Source of the DNA: Nitrospira sp.
GTDB taxonomy: Bacteria > Nitrospirota > Nitrospiria > Nitrospirales > Nitrospiraceae
Assembly: GCA_021323395.1 (NCBI GenBank)
Contig: JAJONL010000005.1
Location: forward strand, 1 to 62,262
Reading direction: 5' to 3'
DNA: 62,262 nucleotides
Within the stretch, counting starts at the first letter, position 1. The number at the start of each line of letters is the position of its first letter. This document shows positions 8,955 to 18,332 of the stretch, one piece after another. The notes beneath the pieces are model-generated. The model did no database searches and was not told the origin of the DNA. It saw only the letters and a program-made list of their open reading frames with translations. The translations under genes and the position numbers were made by a program.

Positions 8955-9968
8955 TTACAGGGGGACTGGGACGGTATCGAGAATATGTTGAATGACTTGC
9001 TCAGCCTGATCGAAGCTTTTTGCGCGCACCCCCTGCGATCGGTTCAGCATCACACGGTGAGAAAGAATGGTTGGGGCGAGCTCCTTGATGTCCTCGGGAA
9101 GGCAATAGGTTCGGTCACGCACCAGGGCTAATGCCTTAGCTCCTCGGCACAGGGCCAGTGCCCCTCGAGTACTGACCCCCAGCGACAGCAAGTCATGGCG
9201 CCGTGTAGCCAGTACGATCGCGAGGAGGTACTCCATGAGGCTGTCGTCGAGCCGGACCTTTTCAACTTGGGCCTGGAGATCCAAAATGTGTTGCGCTGTG
9301 AGCACCGCATGAATCTCGTCCGCCGGATGCAACAAGGCAGGCCGATCCAGTACCTTCCTTTCTTCATCGGGCGTAGGATATCCGATGCGAAGTCGCATAA
9401 GGAAGCGATCCAATTGTGACTCAGGCAGCGGGAATGTGCCGTGGTACTCCGCAGGGTTCTGCGTGGCAATAACCATGAATGGTTGGTGTAAGGGATGGGT
9501 GTGGTTATCGACTGAAATCTGCGCTTCACTCATTGCTTCCAGCAAACTGCTTTGCGTCTTGGGAGTCGTGCGATTGATTTCATCGGCTAACACGATGTTG
9601 GCAAAGAGCGGTCCCGGCATGAATTCAAAGGCCTGTTTTTGGCGGTTGAACACTGAGATGCCGACAATATCGGAAGGGAGCAAGTCGCTGGTGAACTGGA
9701 TACGTTTGAAGGAACAATCCAGCGAGCGTGCGAGGCTGTGCGCCAGCGTGGTCTTGCCGACTCCCGGCACGTCTTCGATCAGAAGGTGTCCGCGCGCCAG
9801 CAAGCAGACGATGGCCATCTCAATGACGCGCGCCTTGCCCTTGATGACCAGCGCGATATTGTCCTGCAGTAATTTGATTGATTGAGAAGAATTCACGATG
9901 GGATGTTTCTGACGAAGGCCACGCTCGACATAGGGGGTGTGATGCCCGAAGTCTAACAAAGGGTCCAT
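8955..9968 (-). CDS. MoxR-family AAA+ ATPase
   Basis: A cytoplasmic AAA+ ATPase with Walker A (VPGVGKTT, 67-74), Walker B (VLADE, ending at 130), sensor 1 in ATQNPAEY, and the MoxR arginine region SQLDRFLMRL. The length of 337 residues is normal for the family. MoxR ATPases act as chaperones for DUF58/vWA partners, and the next gene is such a partner. The start at 9968 lacks a strong ribosome-binding site, and the first 25 residues are not conserved in type, so the true start may be slightly internal. Confidence 0.93.
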   Translation of the reverse strand: MDPLLDFGHHTPYVERGLRQKHPIVNSSQSIKLLQDNIALVIKGKARVIEMAIVCLLARGHLLIEDVPGVGKTTLAHSLARSLDCSFKRIQFTSDLLPSDIVGISVFNRQKQAFEFMPGPLFANIVLADEINRTTPKTQSSLLEAMSEAQISVDNHTHPLHQPFMVIATQNPAEYHGTFPLPESQLDRFLMRLRIGYPTPDEERKVLDRPALLHPADEIHAVLTAQHILDLQAQVEKVRLDDSLMEYLLAIVLATRRHDLLSLGVSTRGALALCRGAKALALVRDRTYCLPEDIKELAPTILSHRVMLNRSQGVRAKSFDQAEQVIQHILDTVPVPL

Positions 9969-10042
9969 GGACCGTCAATTTATACGGGTTTTACACGCAT
10001 AGGTGCCGGGTCTGGTCAGCAGACGTTCTCCACGTCGGCGCA

Positions 10043-11371
10043 TTACATCCTGGGAATCAGCTCGGGTACAAGCGTGAGAAACCAAGGTGGGGTTTCCTCC
10101 GCCATATCCCGAAATCGTCTGGCTGTACTGCTCGCCGGGAGGTCTTCAAGGAGGGCACCACGCCGAATCGTCACCTGTTTGAAGCGATAGCCGGCAGGGC
10201 AAAGGGAATCTGCCGGAAGGACGGAAGGAAAGTTCCGGCGTAATGGGGTGAGATCGGACAAATGGCACACTGCCCCATGAGGAAGGGCTGAAAGTTGGTC
10301 AAATGTGTCTCCAAACAGTCCCGGAATATTCTCCTGTGACAAGACGACATTCGGCGGCCTCACGGCGGAATCTTCCATCAGCTGCGACAAGACTTCCCAA
10401 AAGACCTGAGAGTCGACGGCCCCCAACACACAGAGAGTTCCCCTGGTCGCCATCAGCTCGAGCAGGGCAAGCGGACCACGGATATCAAACTTCCACCAGG
10501 GAAAGAGAAGGTTCCTGCCGCCGTGAAGAACTTCGAGCGCGGATTCTTTCCCATAGGTGACTTGTCGGGAGTCTCCTTTGGTGCGCCGTAATTCTTCGGC
10601 AAGGAATGCCGCGGAGAGGCGGGTGGGCTCATAGGCAAACGTGGGATTGGCAGGTGCCCAGCAGGTGACAATGAGGTATCGCGTGGCGAGACGGTGGTCC
10701 CTTATCAGAGGCTCGACGGCAAACATATCTTGATCGCCATAGAAACGAAATTGCACCCTGGGCCTGGATCTTAGGCCGCTCAGGCGAAAGGGGTGGGCAT
10801 GCAACGGTCCACCGAGTTGAGAATCTGGATCCAGCCGATCGAGACAGTGGAGGATGAGCGATCTGTCTTGCGTCGCTAACCGCGGCTCATAGCACCCGAC
10901 GAGTTCCTCCGCGAACGACAGATCGCCTGCTCCCAGGTCCAACACGGAGGCGGGAACTTGTTCTGTCAGAAGATCGAAGGGGTTGGAATGTCGCCGAACG
11001 AATGTGTCGACCACGTCTGCCGTGAGCGCCGGAAGCGGCCACTTCTCCGGCGGTGCCGATCGAACGTCAAAGAGAACGCAGAGAGAACGCAGGGCTTTCG
11101 TGGGAGGAAGGCCTGTCAGTTTCTTGAGTGCGTCACCGAATGAGTGACTGGCCGAGGGTGTATGGATCTGCGACAGAGTGGTCATCAGGTTCCGTTTGAT
11201 CTCATTCGGAAATGTGGAGGTTTCCACGGCTTCAAGGAGCGATGGCAGGGTCGTCGGCCACTGCGTAGGGGTGACGAGTTGACGGGAGGCTTCCCACGAA
11301 ATGGCATCCGAGGACCGGGTGGATGTGACCTGCCGTCGAAAAGTGGCCAGACTATCAGGATCAACGTTCAT
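10043..11371 (-). CDS. Protein of unknown function with a methyltransferase-like motif
   Basis: A soluble protein of 442 residues, 74 bases ahead of moxR in the same direction and probably first in that operon. The segment ASVLDLGAGDLSFAEELV (about 140-158) looks like motif I of class I SAM-dependent methyltransferases, with an acidic stretch following. The later segments (FPWWKFDIRGPLALLELM and VVLSQENIPGLFGDTF) match no family I can name. No signal peptide or membrane helix is visible. The methyltransferase reading rests on one motif only. Confidence 0.7.
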   Translation of the reverse strand: MNVDPDSLATFRRQVTSTRSSDAISWEASRQLVTPTQWPTTLPSLLEAVETSTFPNEIKRNLMTTLSQIHTPSASHSFGDALKKLTGLPPTKALRSLCVLFDVRSAPPEKWPLPALTADVVDTFVRRHSNPFDLLTEQVPASVLDLGAGDLSFAEELVGCYEPRLATQDRSLILHCLDRLDPDSQLGGPLHAHPFRLSGLRSRPRVQFRFYGDQDMFAVEPLIRDHRLATRYLIVTCWAPANPTFAYEPTRLSAAFLAEELRRTKGDSRQVTYGKESALEVLHGGRNLLFPWWKFDIRGPLALLELMATRGTLCVLGAVDSQVFWEVLSQLMEDSAVRPPNVVLSQENIPGLFGDTFDQLSALPHGAVCHLSDLTPLRRNFPSVLPADSLCPAGYRFKQVTIRRGALLEDLPASSTARRFRDMAEETPPWFLTLVPELIPRM

Positions 11372-11494
11372 GAATTGAGTCTGCGCCTAAAGGTTCCTGC
11401 GTGACCTGGAGAGAATGATTCCTCTGCGCGAAAGCAGAGTATCGGGCTCGTCGCAAAGGAGTCAAGAGAGCCATCTTGCGAGCCTCTCGGGCGT

Positions 11495-12523
11495 ATGTTA
11501 GTAGAGCGTATGCGTAACCCACTCAAGATGTGCGGCATGGTTCGCCGACTGGCGCTCCGGCTTTTCTCCATCGTCGGCCTAATGGTGGTCATGTTCGGCT
11601 GTCACTCGAAAGATACTGCGTCGCTGGTAACCCGGGAGGCCTGGGAGCGATGGGAGGCAGGCCAAGTGCTGGATGCCCGGACCGGCCTGTCGGTCCCCAT
11701 GGATAGCTGGTTGGAAAGCCTCGCTTCGTATGACACGATTTATCTAGGGGAAGAACATCACAACCCCTTCCATATTGCCGCAGCGTTGACGGTGCTTCGG
11801 TCTCTAATGGCTCAGGGGCGCCGACCAGTGCTCGCAATGGAGATGTTCGGATGGGATGGCCAGGCAGCCTTGGATCATTATCCTGGTTTGAAGCCGACGG
11901 TTCGCGAGGAATTTCTCGAGCGAGTGTCGTGGAAGCAGAATTGGGGAGGCCCATTCGAAGATTATGAACCGTTGGTGCAGTTTGCCAAAGAACACGAGCT
12001 TCCTTTAATAGCGATGAATCCTCCGAAGGCGTTGATTAGGCAGATCGTGAAACAAGGTCTGGTTCAGGTCAAGGAGCAGGCCGAATGGCGACGGTGGGGC
12101 ATGGAGGGTGAGACGATTGTCGATGACCCTGCCTATCGGTCTCGGATCGTATCTCAACTTCAGGCTTGCCATGGAGGTGGATCGCCGGATGATTATCAGA
12201 CCATGTATGAGGCGTCCATGGTGAGGGACGAGGCTATGGCGAAGACCCTGGTCATCGCCCTGAGGCGAATACGCAGAGAAGGAAGCCCTATGCAGGGCCC
12301 GGTGGTTAGTTATACAGGAGGCGGCCATGTGCAATATGGGCTGCCGGTACCGAATCGTGTGGCTCGGCGGTTGCCGGAGGGATTGAAGCAGGTGACGGTC
12401 TATATGGCCACGTTCGAGGGCGGACGAACGGTGGATTTCTGGCAAGCTATGAAAGAAGGGATTGCCGACTATGTGTGGCTGACACCACAGGGCTCTCAAG
12501 GACCCACTCGACGGTGCCGTTAA
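11495..12523 (+). CDS. ChaN-family (haem-binding-like) lipoprotein
   Basis: A hydrophobic N-terminus ends in a lipobox-like VMFGC, so this is a predicted lipoprotein. The ChaN_like domain (about 60-330) shows the usual blocks: YLGEEHHNPFHIAAALTVL, PVLAMEMFGWDGQ, an ELPLIAMNPP segment and SYTGGGHVQYGLPVPNRV. In Campylobacter, ChaN binds a pair of haems and is linked to iron uptake; that role is inferred here. The start is uncertain among several Met codons, with MVRRLALRL at 11537 a good alternative. No iron-uptake gene lies next to it. Confidence 0.87.
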   Translation: MLVERMRNPLKMCGMVRRLALRLFSIVGLMVVMFGCHSKDTASLVTREAWERWEAGQVLDARTGLSVPMDSWLESLASYDTIYLGEEHHNPFHIAAALTVLRSLMAQGRRPVLAMEMFGWDGQAALDHYPGLKPTVREEFLERVSWKQNWGGPFEDYEPLVQFAKEHELPLIAMNPPKALIRQIVKQGLVQVKEQAEWRRWGMEGETIVDDPAYRSRIVSQLQACHGGGSPDDYQTMYEASMVRDEAMAKTLVIALRRIRREGSPMQGPVVSYTGGGHVQYGLPVPNRVARRLPEGLKQVTVYMATFEGGRTVDFWQAMKEGIADYVWLTPQGSQGPTRRCR

Positions 12524-12664
12524 GACCACCCAGCTTCCGACGTGAAAAATTCGGCTCTATGAATGATGCAGTCAGAATCCCCTCGCCTGCGGGATAGATG
12601 CCTGGCGAAGTCTGACATACACTCGGGCCTCGTCGGACAAGTGGACGTGGAAGGTGGGGATTCA

Positions 12665-13603
12665 ATGGCACTGAGGCGATCACTGGTCAGGCTGCAGCAA
12701 CGACTTCACAGTACTCACCATTTCATAGGTGGTCTTATGAAGGGGAGAATCGCGTGTTCGGCCGATCGCCTCAGTTTACTGGAGCCGGCAATGATCAGCT
12801 CGGTCGTGGAGCCTAATGCCTTTCAACTAGGTAAGCAATATCAGGCCGAGCGTCGCGTTCAGATGGTGGACGCGTCGGACACAGAATTGACCTCTTCGGT
12901 CATGGGCAATTCGGGGCTGTATGAACAAGCCATTCGACTGACTCAGGGATATTTAGAAGCCAAATGTTCCTGTACGTTATCTGAACAGCCGATTTGCCGG
13001 CATGGAGTGGCGGCGCTTCTTGAATACCAGCGTTGGTCAAAGCCACGAATCGTTCCCAAGCCGAGAGCGGTCACCCCTCGTTTTGAAGAAGAAAAGACAG
13101 GGGCGGGCCTCGCCCCTTCCGGTGACGTGAAGCTGAGCGAACTGACGCAATTCACAGCGTGGATGCAACAAGTGGTTCATGCGATTCAGACCGACCAGCC
13201 GGTTCCTGACCAGCCCACGATGGGCGCGGGTGTGGTGTCTACATGGACCCAAATAATCAGGCAGTTGGATGAGCGGAGGCGGGCTGGCGAGGTGGTGCAG
13301 GCCCGTCTTGATCTAGATGTTCGAGACCGAGATGCGATGGTTGCCCGATTGACTCAAGATCTGGACTCGTCTGTAAAGGAATCGAAATCCCTACAATTGA
13401 TATGCAAAGATCTTCAGCGGGAAGTGGAGCAACAGAAATCGGCTGTGAACAAGACCAGTGACCTCTCTCGCCAGATTGAGCAGTTTGATGTTGAAGTAAA
13501 GGCCATTGCGAGTCTTTTAACTGATAAGAGCCGCCGATTGGAAAACCTGGCCGATACTTGTCGGGATGTTGCAACGATGTTGAAATCTTTGAATAATCGT
13601 TAA
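12665..13603 (+). CDS. SWIM zinc-finger protein with C-terminal coiled coil
   Basis: No whole-protein family was recognised. Residues 101-113 form a SWIM-type zinc site (CxCx7CxH: Cys101, Cys103, Cys111, His113) preceded by the usual GYLEAK strand and followed by GVAALLEY. A polar linker leads to a long heptad-rich helix region (about 195-312) predicted to be a coiled coil. The start at 12665 has AAGGTGGGG just upstream; the frame is open back to 12563. SWIM domains bind DNA or protein in SWI2/SNF2 and MuDR proteins, but no ATPase or transposase domain is present here. It follows the ChaN gene by 141 bases and may share its transcript. Confidence 0.72.
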   Translation: MALRRSLVRLQQRLHSTHHFIGGLMKGRIACSADRLSLLEPAMISSVVEPNAFQLGKQYQAERRVQMVDASDTELTSSVMGNSGLYEQAIRLTQGYLEAKCSCTLSEQPICRHGVAALLEYQRWSKPRIVPKPRAVTPRFEEEKTGAGLAPSGDVKLSELTQFTAWMQQVVHAIQTDQPVPDQPTMGAGVVSTWTQIIRQLDERRRAGEVVQARLDLDVRDRDAMVARLTQDLDSSVKESKSLQLICKDLQREVEQQKSAVNKTSDLSRQIEQFDVEVKAIASLLTDKSRRLENLADTCRDVATMLKSLNNR

Positions 13604-13747
13604 GAACGTCGCAACGCGGGCCCTGTTAAAAATTTCCGAAACTGTCCGGGTTTTTTCAACAGTTCCAAGCACACCCCTTGCGTCCCCCAGCGTTTTTTCA
13701 GTACAATGCCTCCTTCTTTTAAGCTTCCGTGAATACAGGAGGAAATC

Positions 13748-13924
13748 ATGAATAAACTGATCGCAGGACTCGCGAGTGGACTTCTGACATTGCAGACGAC
13801 TGCTGCATTCGCCAACGTGAGTGAAGGACCGCCGGATTATAGCGGGATCACGGGGCTGTATTACACATTGATCGCTATTGTCTTGGCTTACGGAGTCTAC
13901 GACACATTCTTTAGTAAGAATTAG
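13748..13924 (+). CDS. Small exported or membrane protein (58 aa)
   Basis: An ideal ribosome-binding site (AGGAGGAAATC) precedes the ATG. The product has a signal-peptide-like N-terminus (MNKLIAGLASGLLTLQTTAAFA, likely cleaved after Ala22), a short polar stretch (NVSEGPPDYSGITG), one transmembrane helix (about 37-51) and a YDTFFSKN tail. A TACAAT at 13702-13707 is a plausible -10 element with TTGCGT 18 bases before it. Function unknown; the shape resembles small subunits attached to membrane complexes. Confidence 0.65.
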   Translation: MNKLIAGLASGLLTLQTTAAFANVSEGPPDYSGITGLYYTLIAIVLAYGVYDTFFSKN

Positions 13925-13938
13925 CCCCGCGCAGTTGC

Positions 13939-14787
13939 TCACTTATTGCGTGAAGTGTCGCTCCTACCCGAGGAGGAGGGTGTGGTGTTCCTCGCCTTCC
14001 TTTTCGTATCGGGAGAGGCGTCCTTCCTTTGATCGAGGAGGGGAAGCAGGATTTTTAGTACATTGTCTGCCACAATGCGATACCCTTCTCCGGTCGGATG
14101 AATGCCATCAGCCTGATTGAGCGACTTATCTCCTCCTACTCCTTCAAGAAGAAACGGGACCAGCGGAAGCGCATGGGTCGTGGCCAGTTCCCGATACATC
14201 GCTTCGAATCGTTCCGTGTATTCCCTGCCATAGTTGGGGGGGAGTTTCATCCCGACTAGAAGTACTGGTACACGCGCTTCTTTGAATCGACTGATGATGG
14301 TGTCCAGGTGAGAGCGCGTTTCTGGAAGGCTTAAACCCCGTAATCCATCGTTCCCTCCTAATTCCAGTATTACCATGTAAGGTTTGGCGGCGAGGATCCA
14401 CGCGACTCGACGCAGGCCGCCAGCCGTAGTTTCCCCGCTGACTCCGGCATTGACGACCTGATACGAATGCCCCAGGGCATCGAGCCGCCTTTGCAGCTGC
14501 GTAGGGTAGGATTGTGCTGGGGAAACTCCAAGGCCGGCGGTCAAACTATCGCCAAAGGCAACAATTCGAAGTCGATCGTAGGAGGGGGTGGTCGTTGTGA
14601 GCGAATCCGGTTCATGGTGAGATAACTCGTCGGTCGATGAGTGAGAAGCGGAGGCAGCAGCGGGTTCCGGAGTAGAGGTAGATGAAGTGGATTGCTCGCA
14701 TCCAAGCACTCCGATCAATACGGCGGCCAACATGCATGTCGTCCTCACAGGGACAGCAGGTCGGAACGGCTTCAAACAGTTCGTCAT
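13939..14787 (-). CDS. tesA: TesA-like GDSL esterase / lysophospholipase, lipoprotein
   Basis: SGNH hydrolase with all blocks: AFGDSLTAG with nucleophile Ser81, an oxyanion Gly in NAGVSGETT, GGNDG, and the DGIHPTGEGY block with Asp and His. The N-terminus ends in a lipobox (LIGVLGC, Cys30) followed by a Ser/Thr/Pro-rich linker, so it is probably anchored on the periplasmic side. The C-terminal 25 residues are basic and low in complexity. It is transcribed away from ybbA-ybbP with 56 bases between starts, the same arrangement as E. coli tesA-ybbAP, where TesA acts with the ABC complex on hydrophobic compounds. Confidence 0.92.
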   Translation of the reverse strand: MTNCLKPFRPAVPVRTTCMLAAVLIGVLGCEQSTSSTSTPEPAAASASHSSTDELSHHEPDSLTTTTPSYDRLRIVAFGDSLTAGLGVSPAQSYPTQLQRRLDALGHSYQVVNAGVSGETTAGGLRRVAWILAAKPYMVILELGGNDGLRGLSLPETRSHLDTIISRFKEARVPVLLVGMKLPPNYGREYTERFEAMYRELATTHALPLVPFLLEGVGGDKSLNQADGIHPTGEGYRIVADNVLKILLPLLDQRKDASPDTKRKARNTTPSSSGRSDTSRNK

Positions 14788-14843
14788 CTGTACAGTATAA
14801 TAAAAATCTATCGAGAGCGTTTCGCTACCCGATTCATATTGAA

Positions 14844-15548
14844 ATGATTGCCGTTCAACATCTTACAATGCAACTCACGGCTGCCGGTCAGAAGGTCACA
14901 ATTCTCAATGACCTTTCCTTTGATATTCCAGATAAACAAAAGGTCGCGATTGTAGGGCCCTCGGGCAGCGGCAAATCAACGCTGCTTGGTCTGATCGCTG
15001 GTCTGGATTGCCCTACCTCCGGCACCATTTGGCTCAACGGTGTGGAAATTACAAGGTTGCGCGAACAGGCGATGGCACGCTTGCGCCTTGCCAATGTCGG
15101 GTACATCTTTCAGTCGTTTTATCTCATCCCGACCTTGACGGCATTGGAGAATGTGGCGGTCCCTCTCGAACTCTCAGGGGATGGGGGGGGGCGACAACGA
15201 GCTCACGAACTACTGCATGCCGTGGGGCTCGGGCACCGTATCTCGCATTATCCTGTCCAGCTCTCGGGTGGCGAACAACAACGGGTGGCCGTCGCGCGCG
15301 CCTTCGCCTGTCGTCCACCAATCCTTCTGGCCGACGAGCCCACCGGTAATTTGGATTCGAATACCGGACAACAGATTATCGATCTGATTCTTGCCATGCA
15401 TCGAGACGTGGGGACGACGCTCGTTCTCGTCACCCACGATCACAACTTGGCTGCTTCCATGGAACGCGTGATCACTCTCCGGGATGGCCGGATCGCGTCC
15501 GACGAACTGTCTTACCTTCAGCATAGGATCTCCGACCACGATCGATGA
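14844..15548 (+). CDS. ybbA: ABC transporter ATP-binding protein, YbbA (LolD-like)
   Basis: A standalone ATPase of 234 residues with Walker A (GPSGSGKSTLL), a Q-loop (YIFQSFYLIP), signature LSGGEQQRVAVARA, Walker B with ILLADEPTGNLD, and a switch His (LVTHDH). The NLD after Walker B is typical of the MacB/LolD/YbbA type VII family. The start at ATG 14844 (MIAVQHLTMQL) was chosen over the longer frame from 14682, which would run into the divergent tesA. The stop overlaps the permease start (ATGA). Confidence 0.93.
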   Translation: MIAVQHLTMQLTAAGQKVTILNDLSFDIPDKQKVAIVGPSGSGKSTLLGLIAGLDCPTSGTIWLNGVEITRLREQAMARLRLANVGYIFQSFYLIPTLTALENVAVPLELSGDGGGRQRAHELLHAVGLGHRISHYPVQLSGGEQQRVAVARAFACRPPILLADEPTGNLDSNTGQQIIDLILAMHRDVGTTLVLVTHDHNLAASMERVITLRDGRIASDELSYLQHRISDHDR

Positions 15549-18214
15549 TGCCTTTTTGGCTTACCATGGCCTCGCGTGAATTGCGATCGGCTTGGCGGCA
15601 CTTTCTGTATTTCCAGGCCTGTATCGCGCTGGGCGTGGGGGCGGTCGTTGGAGTGTCGCTTTTTTCATCGAATGTCGAACAGGCGGTCTTAAGAGAGGCT
15701 CGAGGATTGCTTGGTGGAGATCTGGAGATTCGACTCTCCCGGCCATTGAGCGCACCGGGCATCGCTCTGCTGCAAGGCCTCGAAGCGCGAGGCGTGTATA
15801 GAACCCACGTGAGTGAGCTGGTTGCGATGGCCTCACCGGGTGATCCGTCATTTCAAGGCGAAGCAGCGAAGACTCAATTGGTGGAGTTGAAGGCTGTCGA
15901 CTCACGATATCCATTATACGGCGTCGTGCGACTTGACCCTGATCGACCTCTTATGGAGCTTCTGAGCGCGGACGCGAACAGCTGCCATGAGGCCTGCCTT
16001 GGCGCAGTCGTTCAGGAATCTTTGTTGATCCGTCTTGGGCTCGTCGTGGGTGACCCAATTAAGATTGGGCAGGCCTCGTTCCGAATCACGGGGGTGATTC
16101 ATATCGAACCGGACCGAATGGCTAATATGTTCAGTTTGGGGCCGAGGGTGCTGATTTCTCAGGAGGGACTGGCGGCGGCCGATCTCGTCAAACCCGGGAG
16201 TCGTCTTCGTGAGCGGCATCTCCTGAAGCTGCCGGAGTCCATGGCTATTTCCCCGCTGCTCCATGAGCTTCGGGACCGGCTGGTTAGTGAGTCGGCACAG
16301 GTTTCGTCTTATCGTGAGGCTCAGCCCCAGCTCAAACAATTTCTTGATCAGTTGACCCGGTATTTGGGGCTCGTGGGCTTGACGGCGCTCTTTGTCGGTG
16401 GGATTGGCGTGGCCCTGTCGATTCAAGCGTTTGTTCGGGAGAAGTTTCAATCTATCGCCATTTTGAAGGCCTTGGGTGCCGAGTCCAGAACCATTATTCT
16501 GTCATATCTTGGGCAGGCCATAGCCTTGGGGATCGTCGGCAGCAGTGTGGGCGTTGGAATTGGAATCGCTTTACAGGTGATTCTTCCGCAGGCCGTGTCG
16601 ACATTGCTGGCAACTGACCTGCTTCAGCAGGTTGAATTTTCGTCGCTCCTCTCACCTGCGGCGGTTGCTCCCCTTGTGAAAGGGCTCGGACTGGGCATCC
16701 TGACCACGCTGTTGTTCAGCCTCTGGCCATTGCTGACGATTCGGGAGATCAAGCCCGCGGCTATCTTCCGGCGCGAGATCGACGTGGACAGTAGGCTTCC
16801 TCTGCCAGGCCACACCTCGCTGTGGCGACGTGCGATCGGGCCGCTGACAGCAGATCCGGTTCGAACAGCGACAGCTGCCGGGATCGGTCTGGGCTTGGCG
16901 GGCCTTTCGATATGGCAGGCCGGGTCACTGACCATCGGAGGTCTCTTCATCGGTGGCTTACTGGTCGCCGTTGTGACCATGGTCCTTGCGGCGAATGCGC
17001 TTCTCTTCGCCATGCGCTCTCTGCCCATGCCACGTGCCCTTTCTGTGCGTCAGGCACTCGGCAACATCCAGCGTCCCGGGGGACAAACTCTAGGGGTCAT
17101 GCTTTCGATTGGCATTGGGGTCATGGTCATTCTGGTCATCGCCTTGCTCGAGCATGCGTTGGTTCGCCAAGTCGGTGATAATCGACCGACCGATTCGCCC
17201 ACCTTCTTTTTTATCGATATCCAGCCTGACCAAGCGCGAGGATTTGTGGAGTTGGTCCATCAACGCACGGGAGATCTGAAGACGCAGTTGACTCCCCTCG
17301 TTCGTTCGCGATTGCTTGCCATCAATGGTCGGAAGGTACAAGTTGAGCCGGAGCAGGAGGAGCAACCCAATCAGACACGAGAAGCAAAGCGAAAGAATTG
17401 GTATGCGAGCCGCGAGTATGTACTGACGTTTCTTGAGGAGCTGCCCAAGGACAATACGATCGTCAAAGGCTCCTGGTGGAGGCCGGGGCAGGTTTTCGAG
17501 CGGCCGCAAGTGTCGGTCGAGGAGGATGCTGCGAAAGGCTTGGGCGTTGACCTCGGTGCCGTTCTGGAACTCAATGTGCAGGGAGTGGCCATTCAGGCTG
17601 AGGTGGCGAGCATCCGAAAAGTCGAATGGGGAAACTTTTCGACCAATTTTTACATGATCTTTTCTCCGGGATCATTAGAGGGGGCGCCGATGACCTATGT
17701 GGCGACCGCGCACATAGCCCCCCAGGACGAGGTGGCGCTTCAGTCGGCGGTCGTGGCCGCTTTTCCCAATGTAACCGCCATCAACATCGGCGAGGTGCTA
17801 CATGCCTTTACGCGAGTACTGGATCGGCTGTCCCTGGCTATTCGGGCCGTCGCATTATTTTGTCTGCTCGCGGGAGCGCTTGTCATGGCGGCTGCCTTGG
17901 CGGCGACTCGCTATCGCCGCCTGTACGAGGCGGTGATTCTCAAAGCCTTGGGTGCGACACGCGGGCTGATTGCCCGGTCATTTGCGGCAGAATATGCGTT
18001 GCTGGGTTGTGTGGCCGGCGTGATCGGCCTCGTTTTGGCAAGCGCGTTTTCGTGGGTGATACTGCGCTCTATTTTAGAGCTGCCCTGGTCGCTGGAGCCG
18101 TCGTTGTTGGCGCTGGGGTTGGCCTGTACCGTCCTCCTCACGCTCCTGGTTGGCTTCCTCAGCACCTACCGCATTCTCGGCCAGCCTCCGTTGACCGTTC
18201 TCCGACACGAATAA
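15545..18214 (+). CDS. ybbP: ABC transporter permease, YbbP
   Basis: A large permease of 889 residues. It begins with one helix and a MacB-type periplasmic domain (about 40-265), then three helices of a first FtsX domain (about 275-410). A central group of helices (about 440-545) is followed by a second periplasmic region (about 560-755) and a final FtsX triplet (about 770-880). This two-module layout is that of YbbP. With ybbA and tesA it should form an envelope machine that extracts hydrophobic molecules and hydrolyses them. The start overlaps ybbA by four bases. Confidence 0.93.
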   Translation: MMPFWLTMASRELRSAWRHFLYFQACIALGVGAVVGVSLFSSNVEQAVLREARGLLGGDLEIRLSRPLSAPGIALLQGLEARGVYRTHVSELVAMASPGDPSFQGEAAKTQLVELKAVDSRYPLYGVVRLDPDRPLMELLSADANSCHEACLGAVVQESLLIRLGLVVGDPIKIGQASFRITGVIHIEPDRMANMFSLGPRVLISQEGLAAADLVKPGSRLRERHLLKLPESMAISPLLHELRDRLVSESAQVSSYREAQPQLKQFLDQLTRYLGLVGLTALFVGGIGVALSIQAFVREKFQSIAILKALGAESRTIILSYLGQAIALGIVGSSVGVGIGIALQVILPQAVSTLLATDLLQQVEFSSLLSPAAVAPLVKGLGLGILTTLLFSLWPLLTIREIKPAAIFRREIDVDSRLPLPGHTSLWRRAIGPLTADPVRTATAAGIGLGLAGLSIWQAGSLTIGGLFIGGLLVAVVTMVLAANALLFAMRSLPMPRALSVRQALGNIQRPGGQTLGVMLSIGIGVMVILVIALLEHALVRQVGDNRPTDSPTFFFIDIQPDQARGFVELVHQRTGDLKTQLTPLVRSRLLAINGRKVQVEPEQEEQPNQTREAKRKNWYASREYVLTFLEELPKDNTIVKGSWWRPGQVFERPQVSVEEDAAKGLGVDLGAVLELNVQGVAIQAEVASIRKVEWGNFSTNFYMIFSPGSLEGAPMTYVATAHIAPQDEVALQSAVVAAFPNVTAINIGEVLHAFTRVLDRLSLAIRAVALFCLLAGALVMAAALAATRYRRLYEAVILKALGATRGLIARSFAAEYALLGCVAGVIGLVLASAFSWVILRSILELPWSLEPSLLALGLACTVLLTLLVGFLSTYRILGQPPLTVLRHE

Positions 18215-18332
18215 TGGGAGGACGATTCTTTCTCCATGGAGCACCGTCTTTGAAAGGCGAACCGTGTTCGTGGAAGGCTCGGAGACGAGGTCATAATTAT
18301 GGCTGGTTGTTGAAATGATGGCTAAGCTTTTG

